A stretch of 64,000 nt of DNA from Peribacillus alkalitolerans (GTDB lineage Bacteria; Bacillota; Bacilli; Bacillales; DSM-1321), in the NCBI RefSeq assembly GCF_010882125.1, contig NZ_JAAGVZ010000009.1:52674-116673 (forward strand), read 5' to 3'. The notes under the pieces were generated by a model that did no database searches, was not told the DNA's origin, and saw only the letters and a list, made by a program, of their open reading frames with translations. A program made the translations under genes and the position numbers. Positions 48,709 through 57,779 of this stretch are shown in pieces (the first letter of the stretch is position 1; every line of letters begins with the position of its first letter).

Positions 48709-48768
48709 TTCCAATCAAGTTAAGGGTATGACCAATAACTTGATTGGGAAGTTTGAAAAGGGTACAAT
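48709..48768 (+). promoter_or_regulatory. Hairpin overlapping a sigma-A promoter upstream of ireB
   Basis: TTCCAATCAAGTTA (48709-48722) pairs with TAACTTGATTGGGAA (48736-48750) but no T-run follows. The right arm contains the -35 TTGATT (48740-48745). A 17-bp spacer leads to TACAAT (48763-48768). Transcription from this promoter would start after the hairpin. Read-through from alaS would meet the hairpin. Confidence 0.65.
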
Positions 48769-48800
48769 AAAAAACTGAACTCTTAAAGCGAGGTGCACGT

Positions 48801-49070
48801 ATGAGTTCCTTTGATAAGACGATGCAATTTAACTTTCCAGAAGAGCCATTTGAACGTGATATTAGAGAGGTTCTATTTCAAGTACACGAAGCTCTTCAGG
48901 AAAAAGGCTACAACCCGATTAATCAAATTGTCGGCTATCTTCTTTCTGGAGATCCAGCCTATATCCCGCGCCATCAGGATGCAAGAAATTTAATCCGTAA
49001 GCTTGAACGGGATGAAATTATCGAGGAATTAGTCAAATCTTACTTAAAGCACAATCGTGAGGAAGCATAA
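48801..49070 (+). CDS. ireB: IreB family regulatory phosphoprotein, YrzL-like
   Basis: 89-residue DUF965/IreB family protein. In Enterococcus IreB is phosphorylated by the Ser/Thr kinase IreK. Typical stretches: [25 protein letters not shown], then [42 protein letters not shown]. An N-terminal Ser/Thr cluster ([10 protein letters not shown]) could be the phosphorylated site. ATG 48801 follows GCGAGG. The stop overlaps the ruvX start by one base. alaS-ireB-ruvX-yrzB is the conserved order. Confidence 0.94.
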   Translation: MSSFDKTMQFNFPEEPFERDIREVLFQVHEALQEKGYNPINQIVGYLLSGDPAYIPRHQDARNLIRKLERDEIIEELVKSYLKHNREEA

Positions 49071-49492
49071 TGCGGACTATGGGATTAGATGTAGGTTCAA
49101 GAACCGTCGGAGTCGCTATTAGCGATGCGATGGGCTGGACAGCGCAAGGAATTGAGACGATTAAAATCAATGAGGAGCAAAAGCAACTTGGGTTAGATCG
49201 AATCGGAGAACTTGTGAATGAATATGAAGTATCAAAGGTGGTTGTTGGTTGGCCCAAAAACATGAACGGTACGATAGGTCCTCGTGGAGAAGCGAGTGAA
49301 GCCTATGCAAAGGCAATAGAAGTCAAGTTTGGTTTACCTACAGTAATGTGGGACGAGCGTTTGACGACTATGGCTGCCGAAAGAGTGTTATTGGAGGCCG
49401 ACATGAGCCGAGCCAAGCGTAAGAAAGTTATTGATAAAATGGCTGCTGTCATGATTCTTCAAGGATACTTGGACAGCGTGTCAAAAAACTAA
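49070..49492 (+). CDS. ruvX: Putative pre-16S rRNA nuclease / Holliday junction resolvase RuvX (YqgF family)
   Basis: RNase H-like fold protein, 140 residues. Catalytic aspartate in [16 protein letters not shown] near residue 6, [19 protein letters not shown] near 59, and [14 protein letters not shown] near 95. YqgF relatives process the 5' end of 16S rRNA in E. coli. Resolvase activity is also proposed. ATG 49070 overlaps the ireB stop. yrzB follows. Confidence 0.94.
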   Translation: MRTMGLDVGSRTVGVAISDAMGWTAQGIETIKINEEQKQLGLDRIGELVNEYEVSKVVVGWPKNMNGTIGPRGEASEAYAKAIEVKFGLPTVMWDERLTTMAAERVLLEADMSRAKRKKVIDKMAAVMILQGYLDSVSKN

Positions 49493-49505
49493 TGAGGTGA
49501 CCAGA

Positions 49506-49793
49506 ATGGAACACGGACAAAACAATATTACAATCGTTGACGAAAGCGGTAACGAACAACTTTGCGAAGTGCTTTTCACATTTGATTCGGATGAATTTGG
49601 TAAATCATATGTATTGTACTACCCAATCGGTGAAGAAGATGAGAATGGCGAAATTGAAATCCATGCTTCTTCTTTTGTACCAAGCGAAGACAATCGTGAT
49701 GGTGAATTATCACCAATCGAAACAGAAGAAGAGTGGGATTTAATTGAGGAAATGCTAAACACATTCCTTGATGAAGAAGAAGACGAAGAGTAA
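49506..49793 (+). CDS. yrzB: DUF1292 family protein, YrzB-like
   Basis: 95 residues, strongly acidic. ATG 49506 is placed behind GAGGTG. GTG 49497 lies in that site. DUF1292 signature: [33 protein letters not shown], then [37 protein letters not shown]. Cytoplasmic, function unknown. It ends the alaS-ireB-ruvX-yrzB group with a strong terminator. Confidence 0.93.
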   Translation: MEHGQNNITIVDESGNEQLCEVLFTFDSDEFGKSYVLYYPIGEEDENGEIEIHASSFVPSEDNRDGELSPIETEEEWDLIEEMLNTFLDEEEDEE

Positions 49794-49804
49794 AAATGAA
49801 TGAG

Positions 49805-49838
49805 GAAGCCCTTCACGTATGCGTGAAGGGCTTTTTTA
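49805..49838 (+). terminator. Intrinsic terminator after yrzB
   Basis: AAGCCCTTCACG, loop TATG, CGTGAAGGGCTT, then TTTT. Confidence 0.94.
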
Positions 49839-50177
49839 TATTAGGAATCTTTCAGGAGATGGGTCATTAATGTACCAATTTAACATCAATATTAATGGAA
49901 ATGATCATTAACAAGTGTTTCTAGAAAAATGTCTATTAAATTGGAAGTTACTTGTAAAAAATACCCCCAGTTTGTCCAACATTATCGACAAATTTCTTGG
50001 ACTTTATGTGTCTATTCCATTCAGGTTTTTAAAACTTTGTCGGAAATTGTGATTTTAGGTCAAAATTTTAGTATAATGATTCGTGGTGAACTTATTAAAC
50101 CAAATAGTATTTGATTTATAGATAAAGAAAAAAGCGGATCATATTCTTGCGCTTTTCTAATATGAAAGGGGAAAGTT
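49839..50177 (+). other. Gene-free interval upstream of mltG with a promoter and a weak attenuator-like hairpin
   Basis: TATAAT at 50072-50077 lies 19 bp after TTGTGA (50047-50052). Between it and mltG, AAAAGCG and CGCTTTT can pair (about 50131-50157) next to TCT, forming a weak hairpin in the leader. A 61-codon frame at 49929-50114 has no ribosome site and overlaps this promoter, so it is not called. Confidence 0.45.
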
Positions 50178-51305
50178 ATGTCTGAAAATCAATCAAAGAA
50201 GGATTTTATGCTTAAAAAGCTTTCTGAACGTAGAAGCGAAGCTAAAGTCGTAAGGAAAATAGTTTTGATTACATCACTTATTATCTTCCTTGTTATATGC
50301 GGTTCGGCTGCTGGAATCTATGCCTATGTAAATTCAGCGCTAAAGCCTGTCAATCCTGAAGATGAAAGCTTAAAGTCCGTTGAAATTCCAATTGGTTCTT
50401 CGGTTTCAGGGATCTCGAACATCTTAGAGGAAAATGGGATTATTAAAGATGCGCGCGTTTTCAAATATTATATTAAGTTTAGAAATGAAGCTGGATTCCA
50501 AGCGGGTGAGTACAAATTATCTCCTTCGATGACGTTCAAGGAAATTCTTGCTTCCATTAAATCAGGTAAAATCATGCAGGAAGCAGTTTTGAAGATGACC
50601 ATTCCTGAAGGTAAACAACTTACACAAATAGCGGGAATCATTGCAGAAAAAACTGGCAAAGATGCAGAGGATCTGCTTGCTGAAATGAATAGTAAAGCGT
50701 TTGTGGAAAAAATGCAGACTCAATTTCCTGATCTAATAACGGACGAGGTCTTTAATAAAAATATTAAATTCTCTCTAGAAGGATACCTTTTTCCAGCAAC
50801 TTATGAATTTTTTGAAGAAAATCCAACAACAGAACAAATCGTAAATGTGATGTTGAAAAAGACAAATGAAGTACTTGTTGAATATCAAGGAGTCATGGAA
50901 GAAAAAGAATATACCCCACATAAATTACTAACGATGGCTTCTTTGATTGAAGAGGAAGCAACTGAAAAAGTCGAACGGGAAAAAATATCTTCTGTCTTCT
51001 ATAATCGAATAGATGTAGGTATGCCATTACAAACAGACCCAACTGTTCTGTATGCGTTAGGTGGACACAAAGACCGTGTACTCTATAAAGATTTAGAAGT
51101 AGATTCACCGTATAATACGTATAAGGTTAAAGGTCTACCACCAGGTCCGATTGCCAATGCGGGAGCATCTTCGATTGAGGCAGCATTACAGCCAGCGGAT
51201 ACTGACTTCCTATATTTCCTTGCCACATCGACGGGGGAAGTAATCTTTACAAAAACGTTGGATGAACACAATCGAGAAAAAGCCAAGCACATTACTAATA
51301 ACTAA
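50178..51305 (+). CDS. mltG: Endolytic murein transglycosylase MltG (YceG-like, YrrL)
   Basis: Membrane-anchored lytic transglycosylase that trims nascent peptidoglycan strands. 375 residues. Cytoplasmic basic N-terminus, one transmembrane helix (IVLITSLIIFLVICGSAAG near residues 28-50), a LysM-like subdomain (VEIPIGSSVSGISNILEENGIIK), and the YceG domain with catalytic glutamate in MASLIEEEATEKVE near 255. The family signature LQTDPTVLYALGG and SPYNTYKVKGLPPGPIANAG follows. ATG 50178 follows AAAGGGGAAAG. Confidence 0.95.
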   Translation: MSENQSKKDFMLKKLSERRSEAKVVRKIVLITSLIIFLVICGSAAGIYAYVNSALKPVNPEDESLKSVEIPIGSSVSGISNILEENGIIKDARVFKYYIKFRNEAGFQAGEYKLSPSMTFKEILASIKSGKIMQEAVLKMTIPEGKQLTQIAGIIAEKTGKDAEDLLAEMNSKAFVEKMQTQFPDLITDEVFNKNIKFSLEGYLFPATYEFFEENPTTEQIVNVMLKKTNEVLVEYQGVMEEKEYTPHKLLTMASLIEEEATEKVEREKISSVFYNRIDVGMPLQTDPTVLYALGGHKDRVLYKDLEVDSPYNTYKVKGLPPGPIANAGASSIEAALQPADTDFLYFLATSTGEVIFTKTLDEHNREKAKHITNN

Positions 51306-51315
51306 AAGTAATACA

Positions 51316-51350
51316 ATTAGTCAAGCTCTTAAGAGTTTGGCTAATCTTTT
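51316..51350 (+). terminator. Intrinsic terminator after mltG
   Basis: ATTAGTCAAGCTCT pairs with AGAGTTTGGCTAAT (with G-U pairs), followed by CTTTT. Confidence 0.75.
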
Positions 51351-51428
51351 AAATGGTTATCTCGTCCAACTGTGGAAGCAAGACTCATCCTTTAAAGGAT
51401 AGATTGTTTAGCAATTTACAATCGATTA

Positions 51429-51490
51429 TGGTAAAATGTATAAAGTGATTTTTTATTCAATCATTCCTCGGCGCTAGCCGAGTTTTTTCT
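51429..51490 (+). promoter_or_regulatory. Short transcript or attenuator upstream of trmR: extended -10 followed closely by a terminator
   Basis: TGGTAAAAT (51429-51437) is an extended -10. About 30 nt later the perfect hairpin CTCGGC-GCTA-GCCGAG runs into TTTTTT (51467-51488). This predicts a 45-50 nt RNA or an attenuated leader. Another GACGTAG/CTACGTC hairpin lies at 51521-51554 before the gene. No reading frame was recognised between 51306 and 51622. Confidence 0.5.
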
Positions 51491-51622
51491 TGTAATTCAG
51501 ATAGATATATTGGCAGTCGCGACGTAGTTCCTAATTATTAAGTACAGCTACGTCTCTTTCTTGCGTGAAGGCTAGCCAATTGTTTAGTAAAATAGTTAAA
51601 TTGTAATGTGTGGAGGTACTTC

Positions 51623-52264
51623 ATGAAACAAGAGATGGAGACATATTTAACATCTTTAGTAACAGAGAGAACTGCTCTTTTTACAGAAATGGAACTATAT
51701 GCTTCACAGCATGAAGTGCCCATTATGGATTTGATAGGAATGGAAGCTCTTCTTCAATTATTAAGGCTTCATAAACCGAAAAAAATATTAGAAGTTGGTT
51801 CTGCTATCGGTTATTCAGCTCTTCGGATGGCCGATGCCTTACCAGAAACCACCATCGTTACCCTAGAACGAGATGAAGAGCGAATTGAAAAGGCTCAACA
51901 ATATTTCAAAAGATCTAAGCATGGGGATAGAATAGTCCTTTTAACGGGGGATGCACTTGAACTACAAGATCGAGTTGCAGAACATGGTCAGTTTGATGCT
52001 ATTTTTATTGATGCTGCCAAAGGGCAATATAGGAAGTTTTTCGAACTTTATTCACCTCTACTATCTGAACACGGTTTAATCATTACTGATAACGTCCTGT
52101 ACAAAGGATTAGTAGCAATGGATGAAAAAGAAATCGATCAAAGAAGGATCAGAAGTCTTGTAAGGAAAATAAGGGATTTTAACGTTTGGTTGACTGACCA
52201 TCCTGATTATCATACAACAATCCTGCCAATAGGCGACGGGGTTGCAATATCGCTAAAGAAATAA
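51623..52264 (+). CDS. trmR: tRNA 5-hydroxyuridine methyltransferase TrmR (YrrM)
   Basis: O-methyltransferase that converts ho5U34 to mo5U34 in tRNA. 213 residues from ATG 51623, behind GGAGG. ATG 51608 would include that site. SAM-binding motif ILEVGSAIGYSALRMADAL near residue 54, acidic VTLERDEERIEKA, DAIFIDAAKGQYRKFFELY near 125 and DNVLYKGLVA. The next two genes make its ho5U substrate, which supports this assignment over a generic catechol O-methyltransferase. Confidence 0.92.
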   Translation: MKQEMETYLTSLVTERTALFTEMELYASQHEVPIMDLIGMEALLQLLRLHKPKKILEVGSAIGYSALRMADALPETTIVTLERDEERIEKAQQYFKRSKHGDRIVLLTGDALELQDRVAEHGQFDAIFIDAAKGQYRKFFELYSPLLSEHGLIITDNVLYKGLVAMDEKEIDQRRIRSLVRKIRDFNVWLTDHPDYHTTILPIGDGVAISLKK

Positions 52265-52276
52265 GAGGTGAACGCA

Positions 52277-53206
52277 ATGAAGAAACCTGAATTACTTGTA
52301 ACGCCTACAAGCGTTGAGGATATTCAAGGCTTAATAGAAGCTGGTGCCGATGCGTTTGTTATTGGTGAACAGAAGTTTGGACTACGCTTAGCTGGAGAAT
52401 TTTCACGTGATGACGTAGCAAAAGCAATTGAAATGGCACACCATGCTGGCAAAAAGGTTTATGTCGCAATGAACGCCATTTTCCATAATGATAAAATCGA
52501 GGCATTGGGTGAGTATATTACCTTCCTTCAATCTGTGAAAGCAGATGCGATCATTTTTGGTGACCCAGCAGTACTTATGGTCGCACGTGAAGTGGCACCG
52601 GATATGCCATTACATTGGAATACTGAAACGACTGCAACAAACTATTACACATGTAATTATTGGGGCAGAAAAGGCGCAAAACGTGCTGTACTAGCCCGTG
52701 AAATAAATATGGATGCCATCATTGAAATGAAGGAAAATGCCGAAGTTGAAATTGAAGTGCAAGTTCATGGAATGACTTGTATGTTCCAATCGAAGCGTTC
52801 TTTACTTGGAAATTACTTTGAATATCAGGGTAAGGCAATGGAAGTTGAAAACCGCAAGCATGAAAAGGATATGTTCCTTCATGACAAGGAACGAGAAAAT
52901 AAATATCCAATCTTCGAAGATGAAAATGGCACTCACATCATGAGTCCAAATGATATTTGTATTATTGATGAGCTTCAAGAAATGATTGAAGCTGGTGTAG
53001 ATTCCTTTAAAATCGATGGGATTCAAAAGTCAGCTGAATATATTAAAGAAATCACGAGCCTATATAGAAAAGCAATCGATCTTTGTGTAGATGACATCGA
53101 TGCATATGACGATATCAAAACAGAGTTAGTGGAAAAAATTGAAGCGATCCAACCGACAAATCGTCCGTTGGATACTGGCTTCTTCTTTAAAGAAACAGTT
53201 TATTAA
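52277..53206 (+). CDS. trhP1: tRNA hydroxylation protein P1, U32 family (YrrN)
   Basis: Peptidase U32-family protein. In B. subtilis TrhP1 with TrhP2 hydroxylates U34 using prephenate. 309 residues. ATG 52277 follows GAGGTG. ELLVTPTSVEDIQGLIEAGADAFVIGEQKFGLRLAGEF is the U32 N-terminal pattern, with EIEVQVHGMTCMFQSKRSLLGNY near residue 155. It is shorter than TrhP2 and lacks the CCQSCRW cluster region. Operon with trmR (12-bp gap) and trhP2 (24 bp). Confidence 0.9.
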   Translation: MKKPELLVTPTSVEDIQGLIEAGADAFVIGEQKFGLRLAGEFSRDDVAKAIEMAHHAGKKVYVAMNAIFHNDKIEALGEYITFLQSVKADAIIFGDPAVLMVAREVAPDMPLHWNTETTATNYYTCNYWGRKGAKRAVLAREINMDAIIEMKENAEVEIEVQVHGMTCMFQSKRSLLGNYFEYQGKAMEVENRKHEKDMFLHDKERENKYPIFEDENGTHIMSPNDICIIDELQEMIEAGVDSFKIDGIQKSAEYIKEITSLYRKAIDLCVDDIDAYDDIKTELVEKIEAIQPTNRPLDTGFFFKETVY

Positions 53207-53230
53207 TAGAAATGGAATGGAGGAATAGCC

Positions 53231-54505
53231 TTGAAAGCTATTACTGATAAAATTTCTGCAATTGTTGATGGTAAAAGGGTGATTGTCAAAAAACCTGAAC
53301 TCTTAGCTCCGGCTGGAGACTTAGAAAAATTGAAAATTGCTGTTCGATACGGTGCAGATGCTGTATTTATCGGAGGTCAAGAATATGGTCTTCGTTCAAA
53401 TGCAGGAAACTTTACTTTTGAAGAAATGAAAGAGGGCGTAGAATTCGCCAAACAATATGGTGCTAAAATCTACGTCACTACTAATATTTTTGCACACAAT
53501 GAAAATATCGATGGTCTGGAAGATTATCTCCGTGGTATCGCAAAAGCTGGTGTACATGGGATTATCGTAGCTGATCCTTTAATTATAGAAACGTGCCGTC
53601 GAGTGGCTCCGAATGTGGAAGTTCACTTGAGCACCCAACAATCCCTGTCTAACTGGAAAGCAGTCCAGTATTGGAAGGAAGAAGGATTAGAGCGTGTTGT
53701 TTTGGCACGTGAAACAAGTGCAGATGAAATCCGTGAAATGAAAGAGAAAGTCGACATTGAAATCGAGACTTTTATTCATGGTGCTATGTGTATAGCCTAC
53801 TCTGGACGTTGTACCCTTTCAAATCATATGACTGCACGTGATTCAAACCGTGGTGGTTGCTGTCAATCCTGTCGATGGGATTATGACTTATACCGAATGA
53901 GCAGCGATGAAGAATTGGCTCTTTTTGAAGCAGAAGATGCGCCATTCGCAATGAGTCCTAAGGATTTAAAATTAATCGAATCCATTCCTCAAATGATTGA
54001 GTTAGGTATCGATAGTTTAAAAATCGAAGGTCGTATGAAATCCATTCACTATGTAGCCACTGTAGTGAGTGTATACCGTAAAGTCATTGATGCGTATTGT
54101 GCGGATCCAGAAAACTTCAAGATTAAGAAAGAATGGCTTGAAGAGTTGGATAAATGTGCAAACCGAGAAACAGCCACAGCGTTCTTTGAAGGAACACCAG
54201 GGTATAAGGAGCAAATGTTTGGGAACCATAGCAAAAAGACTACAATTGACTTTGTGGGTCTTGTTCTTGGCTATGATGCAGAATCCCAAATGGTTACGCT
54301 ACAACAACGGAATTATTTCAAACCTGGTGAGGAAGTTGAATTTTTCGGACCTGAAATTGAAAACTTCACTACTAAAATTGAAACTATCTGGGATGAGAAA
54401 GGCAATGAACTGGACGCAGCTCGACATCCGCTTCAGATTGTCAAGTTCAAAGTAGACAAGCCTGTTTATCCTTACAACATGATGCGTAAAGGAGAACTAG
54501 CATGA
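53231..54505 (+). CDS. trhP2: tRNA hydroxylation protein P2, U32 family (YrrO)
   Basis: Partner of TrhP1 in 5-hydroxyuridine formation. 424 residues. [40 protein letters not shown] near residue 20, the U32 signature [38 protein letters not shown] near 178 with several cysteines likely to bind Fe-[11 protein letters not shown], and a C-terminal beta domain. Start is TTG 53231 behind GGAGGAA. The stop overlaps udk (ATGA). Confidence 0.93.
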   Translation: MKAITDKISAIVDGKRVIVKKPELLAPAGDLEKLKIAVRYGADAVFIGGQEYGLRSNAGNFTFEEMKEGVEFAKQYGAKIYVTTNIFAHNENIDGLEDYLRGIAKAGVHGIIVADPLIIETCRRVAPNVEVHLSTQQSLSNWKAVQYWKEEGLERVVLARETSADEIREMKEKVDIEIETFIHGAMCIAYSGRCTLSNHMTARDSNRGGCCQSCRWDYDLYRMSSDEELALFEAEDAPFAMSPKDLKLIESIPQMIELGIDSLKIEGRMKSIHYVATVVSVYRKVIDAYCADPENFKIKKEWLEELDKCANRETATAFFEGTPGYKEQMFGNHSKKTTIDFVGLVLGYDAESQMVTLQQRNYFKPGEEVEFFGPEIENFTTKIETIWDEKGNELDAARHPLQIVKFKVDKPVYPYNMMRKGELA

Positions 54506-55137
54506 AGAAAAAACCCGTTGTAATTGGGGTCGCGGGGGGATCCGGATCAGGGAAGACTAGCGTTACCCGCTCAATCTATGAGACATTCAAAGGGCATTCC
54601 ATTCTCATGTTAGAGCAAGATTACTACTACAAAGATCAAAGTCATCTTCCAATGGAAGAAAGACTGAAAACGAACTATGATCATCCATTGGCTTTCGACA
54701 ATGACTATCTCAAAGAACACATCAATCAACTATTGAATTACCAACCAATTGAGAAGCCTGTTTATGATTATGCAATTCATACACGCTCTAATGAGGTAAT
54801 TCGCGTTGAACCAAAAGATGTTATCATCCTTGAAGGGATTCTTGTTCTAGAAGATGAAGGTCTTCGTGATCTAATGGACATTAAATTGTTCGTTGATACC
54901 GATGCAGACATTCGTATTTTACGTCGCTTAGCTAGGGACATCAATGAGCGAGGAAGAACAATTGAATCAGTTATTGACCAATACGTAAATGTTGTAAGGC
55001 CAATGCATAATCAATTTATCGAACCATCAAAACGCTATGCAGACATTATTATACCTGAAGGCGGCCACAATCATGTTGCTATTGACTTAATGGTTACAAA
55101 AATTAAAACAATTCTTGAACAAAAGTCATTTTTGTAA
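54502..55137 (+). CDS. udk: Uridine kinase
   Basis: Phosphorylates uridine and cytidine. 211 residues, exact family length. P-loop [18 protein letters not shown] near residue 8, [26 protein letters not shown] near 37, [12 protein letters not shown] near 109 and [20 protein letters not shown] near 145. ATG 54502 overlaps the trhP2 stop by 4 bp. trmR-trhP1-trhP2-udk-greA is the B. subtilis order. Confidence 0.97.
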   Translation: MKKKPVVIGVAGGSGSGKTSVTRSIYETFKGHSILMLEQDYYYKDQSHLPMEERLKTNYDHPLAFDNDYLKEHINQLLNYQPIEKPVYDYAIHTRSNEVIRVEPKDVIILEGILVLEDEGLRDLMDIKLFVDTDADIRILRRLARDINERGRTIESVIDQYVNVVRPMHNQFIEPSKRYADIIIPEGGHNHVAIDLMVTKIKTILEQKSFL

Positions 55138-55188
55138 TAACATTGCATAGATAAAGTATATAGAAATAAATAGTACAAGCTGATTTTG

Positions 55189-55194
55189 TATACT
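55189..55194 (+). promoter_or_regulatory. Possible -10 for the greA leader transcript
   Basis: TATACT at 55189-55194 would start transcription at about 55201, exactly where the closing stem of the structured leader begins. No convincing -35 is visible. Confidence 0.4.
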
Positions 55195-55200
55195 CAAAAT

Positions 55201-55310
55201 GTGTGAACTACATTTAATGATGCGCGCCCTTAAAGGACGCGCACTTATCTATGGATTCCTCTTAAGGGAATCCATTTACATAACCAAATGTATCCGCACT
55301 GAGCTACATT
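55201..55310 (+). ncRNA. Candidate three-way-junction structured RNA upstream of greA
   Basis: Closing stem: GTGTG (55201-55205) with CGCAC (55295-55299), then TACATTT (55209-55215) with AAATGTA (55286-55292). Arm 1: TGCGCG-C-CC with GG-A-CGCGCA (55221-55243). Arm 2: ATGGATTCC (55251-55259) with GGAATCCAT (55267-55275). Both arm loops contain CTTAA. The 3' closing strand AATGTA can instead pair with TACATT at 55305-55310. The arrangement looks like a switch. I do not recognise a known riboswitch class. Confidence 0.55.
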
Positions 55311-55408
55311 AGACCGAAAGCTATTATTAAAGGTCGAATAACATAATTTTTTGTGTTGGATTATCGGGGCAAAAAACCTTGATAGAGACTAAGAAGGAGT
55401 GAAAAAGT

Positions 55409-55885
55409 TTGGCTACAGAAAAAGTTTTCCCAATGACAAAAGAAGGTAAGCTTAAGCTTGAGCAAGAGCTTGAAAATTTAAAGTCTGTAAAACGTAAAGA
55501 AGTTGTAGAGCGCATTAAGATTGCTCGTAGTTTCGGTGACCTTTCCGAGAACTCTGAGTATGATTCTGCGAAGGAAGAGCAAGCTTTCGTTGAAGGCCGT
55601 ATTACTACTCTAGAAAATATGATCCGTAATGCTAAAATCATCGAAGAAGATGAATTGAATTCTGATGTAGTTACATTAGGAAAAACAGTTACTTTTATTG
55701 AGCTTCCTAACGGAGACGAAGAAACTTACACAATTGTCGGTAGTGCGGAAGCTGATCCGTTTGAAGGCAAAATCTCAAATGATTCACCAATCGCTAGAAG
55801 TCTTTTAACAAAGACAGTAGGCGATGAAGTAGTCGTTCAGACTCCTGGTGGAGAAATGAATGTACGCATTATCTCTGTAAAATAA
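55409..55885 (+). CDS. greA: Transcription elongation factor GreA
   Basis: Rescues backtracked RNA polymerase by stimulating transcript cleavage. 158 residues, normal length. N-terminal coiled coil ([55 protein letters not shown]) carries the tip acidic residues in [11 protein letters not shown] near 47. C-terminal FKBP-like domain has [24 protein letters not shown]. Start is TTG 55409 behind AAGGAG. A 270-nt leader with structured RNA precedes it. Confidence 0.97.
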   Translation: MATEKVFPMTKEGKLKLEQELENLKSVKRKEVVERIKIARSFGDLSENSEYDSAKEEQAFVEGRITTLENMIRNAKIIEEDELNSDVVTLGKTVTFIELPNGDEETYTIVGSAEADPFEGKISNDSPIARSLLTKTVGDEVVVQTPGGEMNVRIISVK

Positions 55886-55909
55886 TAAACATTATGTTTT
55901 AAATGACCG

Positions 55910-55941
55910 CACCTCGTCGACACTGTTGATGAGGTGTTTTT
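55910..55941 (+). terminator. greA terminator that shares its 3' arm with the pbpI ribosome binding site
   Basis: CACCTC (55910-55915) pairs with GAGGTG (55931-55936), with further inner pairs TCGACA/TGTTGA, then TTTTT. GAGGTG is also the only ribosome binding site for pbpI, 5 bases before its ATG at 55942. Confidence 0.85.
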
Positions 55942-57708
55942 ATGTTGAAGAAAAAAAGACTCTATACATTTGCAATTATTCAAATGCTCCTTATATGTGC
56001 ATTGTTGGGGAGAATCGCCCAACTACAATTAATCGATACTGAATCTTTTTCAAAGCATAATATCAATTTAATTGAAGCAAGTGTGGCTCAGCGAACACAA
56101 ACCGTTACGGTAGACGATGGTAGAGGTAAATTTTACGACCGGTTTGGAAATCCACTTGGACATGAGGAAATCCCGACATTAATCTTATTTCCTTTTTTAA
56201 AGAAAATGACTTGGCCTTCCAAAACGATTGCAAGTTTGGCAGGAATTAAAGAAGAAATATTATTAGCTGATATACAAGAAGCTAAAAAGCCGTTTCCGTT
56301 CTTAAAGGATGGAAAGCCCATAAAGCTATCTAATTGGCAAATGGAACAAATCAATAACCTTAAAATCCCTGGTGTTTTTGCCGTGGAACAAAATTTTGGT
56401 GTGAAACATGTCCCAGCACAGCAACTGATTGGTGGTTTAACACAATCTGCAGAAATAAAAGAAAAACGATATGGAGACAGGGAATTGTCCATAAATACGA
56501 AATTCGGCGATAAAGGGCTTCAAGAACAATTTGATGAAGTTTTACTTTCAACCGGAGAGTCTAAACTCGTGTTCCACGTTGATGGAACAGGGGGGCCATT
56601 GTTTGGATTGGACGTGAAATATTTATCTCCCTCCAACCCCTATTATCCAGTCAAGGTCATCACAACGATTGATAAAGAAGCTCAAAAGCTAGCCGAGAAA
56701 TTAGTAGATGAGCATCATATTCAAACGGGGGGATTGATTTTGCTTGATATAGAAACGAGTGAAATAAGGGCCCTCGTGTCAAAGCCTGACGTAAGTGATA
56801 ATCCCAATGAAGGACAAGGTGCGCATAACTTCATGTTCAAACGGGCGACACCTGGTTCCGTATTCAAAACGGTCGTGGCTGCAGCAGCCATTGAGAATGG
56901 TATAATAGATACAGAATCTGATCGAATGTTTAATTGTGATCAAAATATATTGGGTCAAAGTGAAAACGTAAAAAGAAAACTAGGTCAGCTAAATTTTGTG
57001 GATAGTTTTGCACAAAGTTGCAATCGGACTTTTGCTGAATTAGCCAACGATTTAAAGACTAAAAACCCTGAATTACTTGAAGAATATGCTGAAAAATTGA
57101 ATCTTGTTGAGCGTTCAGGATGGACTGGGGAACTATTCCACAATGACTCATTTGAACAATTGTATAAAGAGGAACAAGGAAGAATATGGCTCAAAAAAGA
57201 GTACAACAAGGATAAAAACTTAATCTCCCAAACTGCGATTGGACAACAGGATGTGCAGGTCACTCCACTAGGGATCGCCAACATGATGGCGACTATCGCA
57301 AAAGGAGGAGAAAGGGAAAAGGTAAAAGCTGTCGATCGACTCGAATACGCCGACGGTACTTTATTGGTTGACTTTGATTCTAAAAAAATCGAAGGCAATT
57401 CTATTTCTTCTTTCACAGCTCAAAAGCTGCAATCCATGCTAAGAGAAGTAGTAACGAATTCTAAAGGAACGGGTGCGCTGTTAAACAATTTGCCTTATAA
57501 AGTTGCAGGGAAATCTGGGACAGCGGAAACCAACAAAGAACATGATAAAGAAAACCTTTGGTTTGCAGGCTATTTTCCCTTTGAAAAGCCAAAATACGCA
57601 CTAGTTACCGTTAGACTGGATGCGACTGAAGGGGATGAGGGGGTAAAAAGATTATTCGCGGATATGGTGGCAGGATTATACAATTTAGATCATCGTGAAC
57701 AAGAATAG
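55942..57708 (+). CDS. pbpI: Penicillin-binding protein PbpI (YrrR), class B type
   Basis: Peptidoglycan transpeptidase, 588 residues (B. subtilis PbpI 584). An N-terminal membrane anchor (LYTFAIIQMLLICALLGRIAQLQ), a PBP dimerisation domain with RGKFYDRFGNPL near residue 61, then the transpeptidase domain. The active-site serine is in TPGSVFKTV near 311, the SxN motif is SCN near 358, and the KTG-type box is AGKSGTAE near 520. All three motifs are intact. The start overlaps the greA terminator. The yrrS-like gene follows. Confidence 0.94.
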   Translation: MLKKKRLYTFAIIQMLLICALLGRIAQLQLIDTESFSKHNINLIEASVAQRTQTVTVDDGRGKFYDRFGNPLGHEEIPTLILFPFLKKMTWPSKTIASLAGIKEEILLADIQEAKKPFPFLKDGKPIKLSNWQMEQINNLKIPGVFAVEQNFGVKHVPAQQLIGGLTQSAEIKEKRYGDRELSINTKFGDKGLQEQFDEVLLSTGESKLVFHVDGTGGPLFGLDVKYLSPSNPYYPVKVITTIDKEAQKLAEKLVDEHHIQTGGLILLDIETSEIRALVSKPDVSDNPNEGQGAHNFMFKRATPGSVFKTVVAAAAIENGIIDTESDRMFNCDQNILGQSENVKRKLGQLNFVDSFAQSCNRTFAELANDLKTKNPELLEEYAEKLNLVERSGWTGELFHNDSFEQLYKEEQGRIWLKKEYNKDKNLISQTAIGQQDVQVTPLGIANMMATIAKGGEREKVKAVDRLEYADGTLLVDFDSKKIEGNSISSFTAQKLQSMLREVVTNSKGTGALLNNLPYKVAGKSGTAETNKEHDKENLWFAGYFPFEKPKYALVTVRLDATEGDEGVKRLFADMVAGLYNLDHREQE

Positions 57709-57779
57709 ATATTACTTCAAAGCTTGGGAAGGACATGGTAGAATGGCTTTAGCTTTGTTTAAAGGGGGAACATTTATTT

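Noticed and set aside
49929..50114. 61-codon frame upstream of mltG
   Set aside because: No ribosome site, and it overlaps the likely mltG promoter TATAAT.
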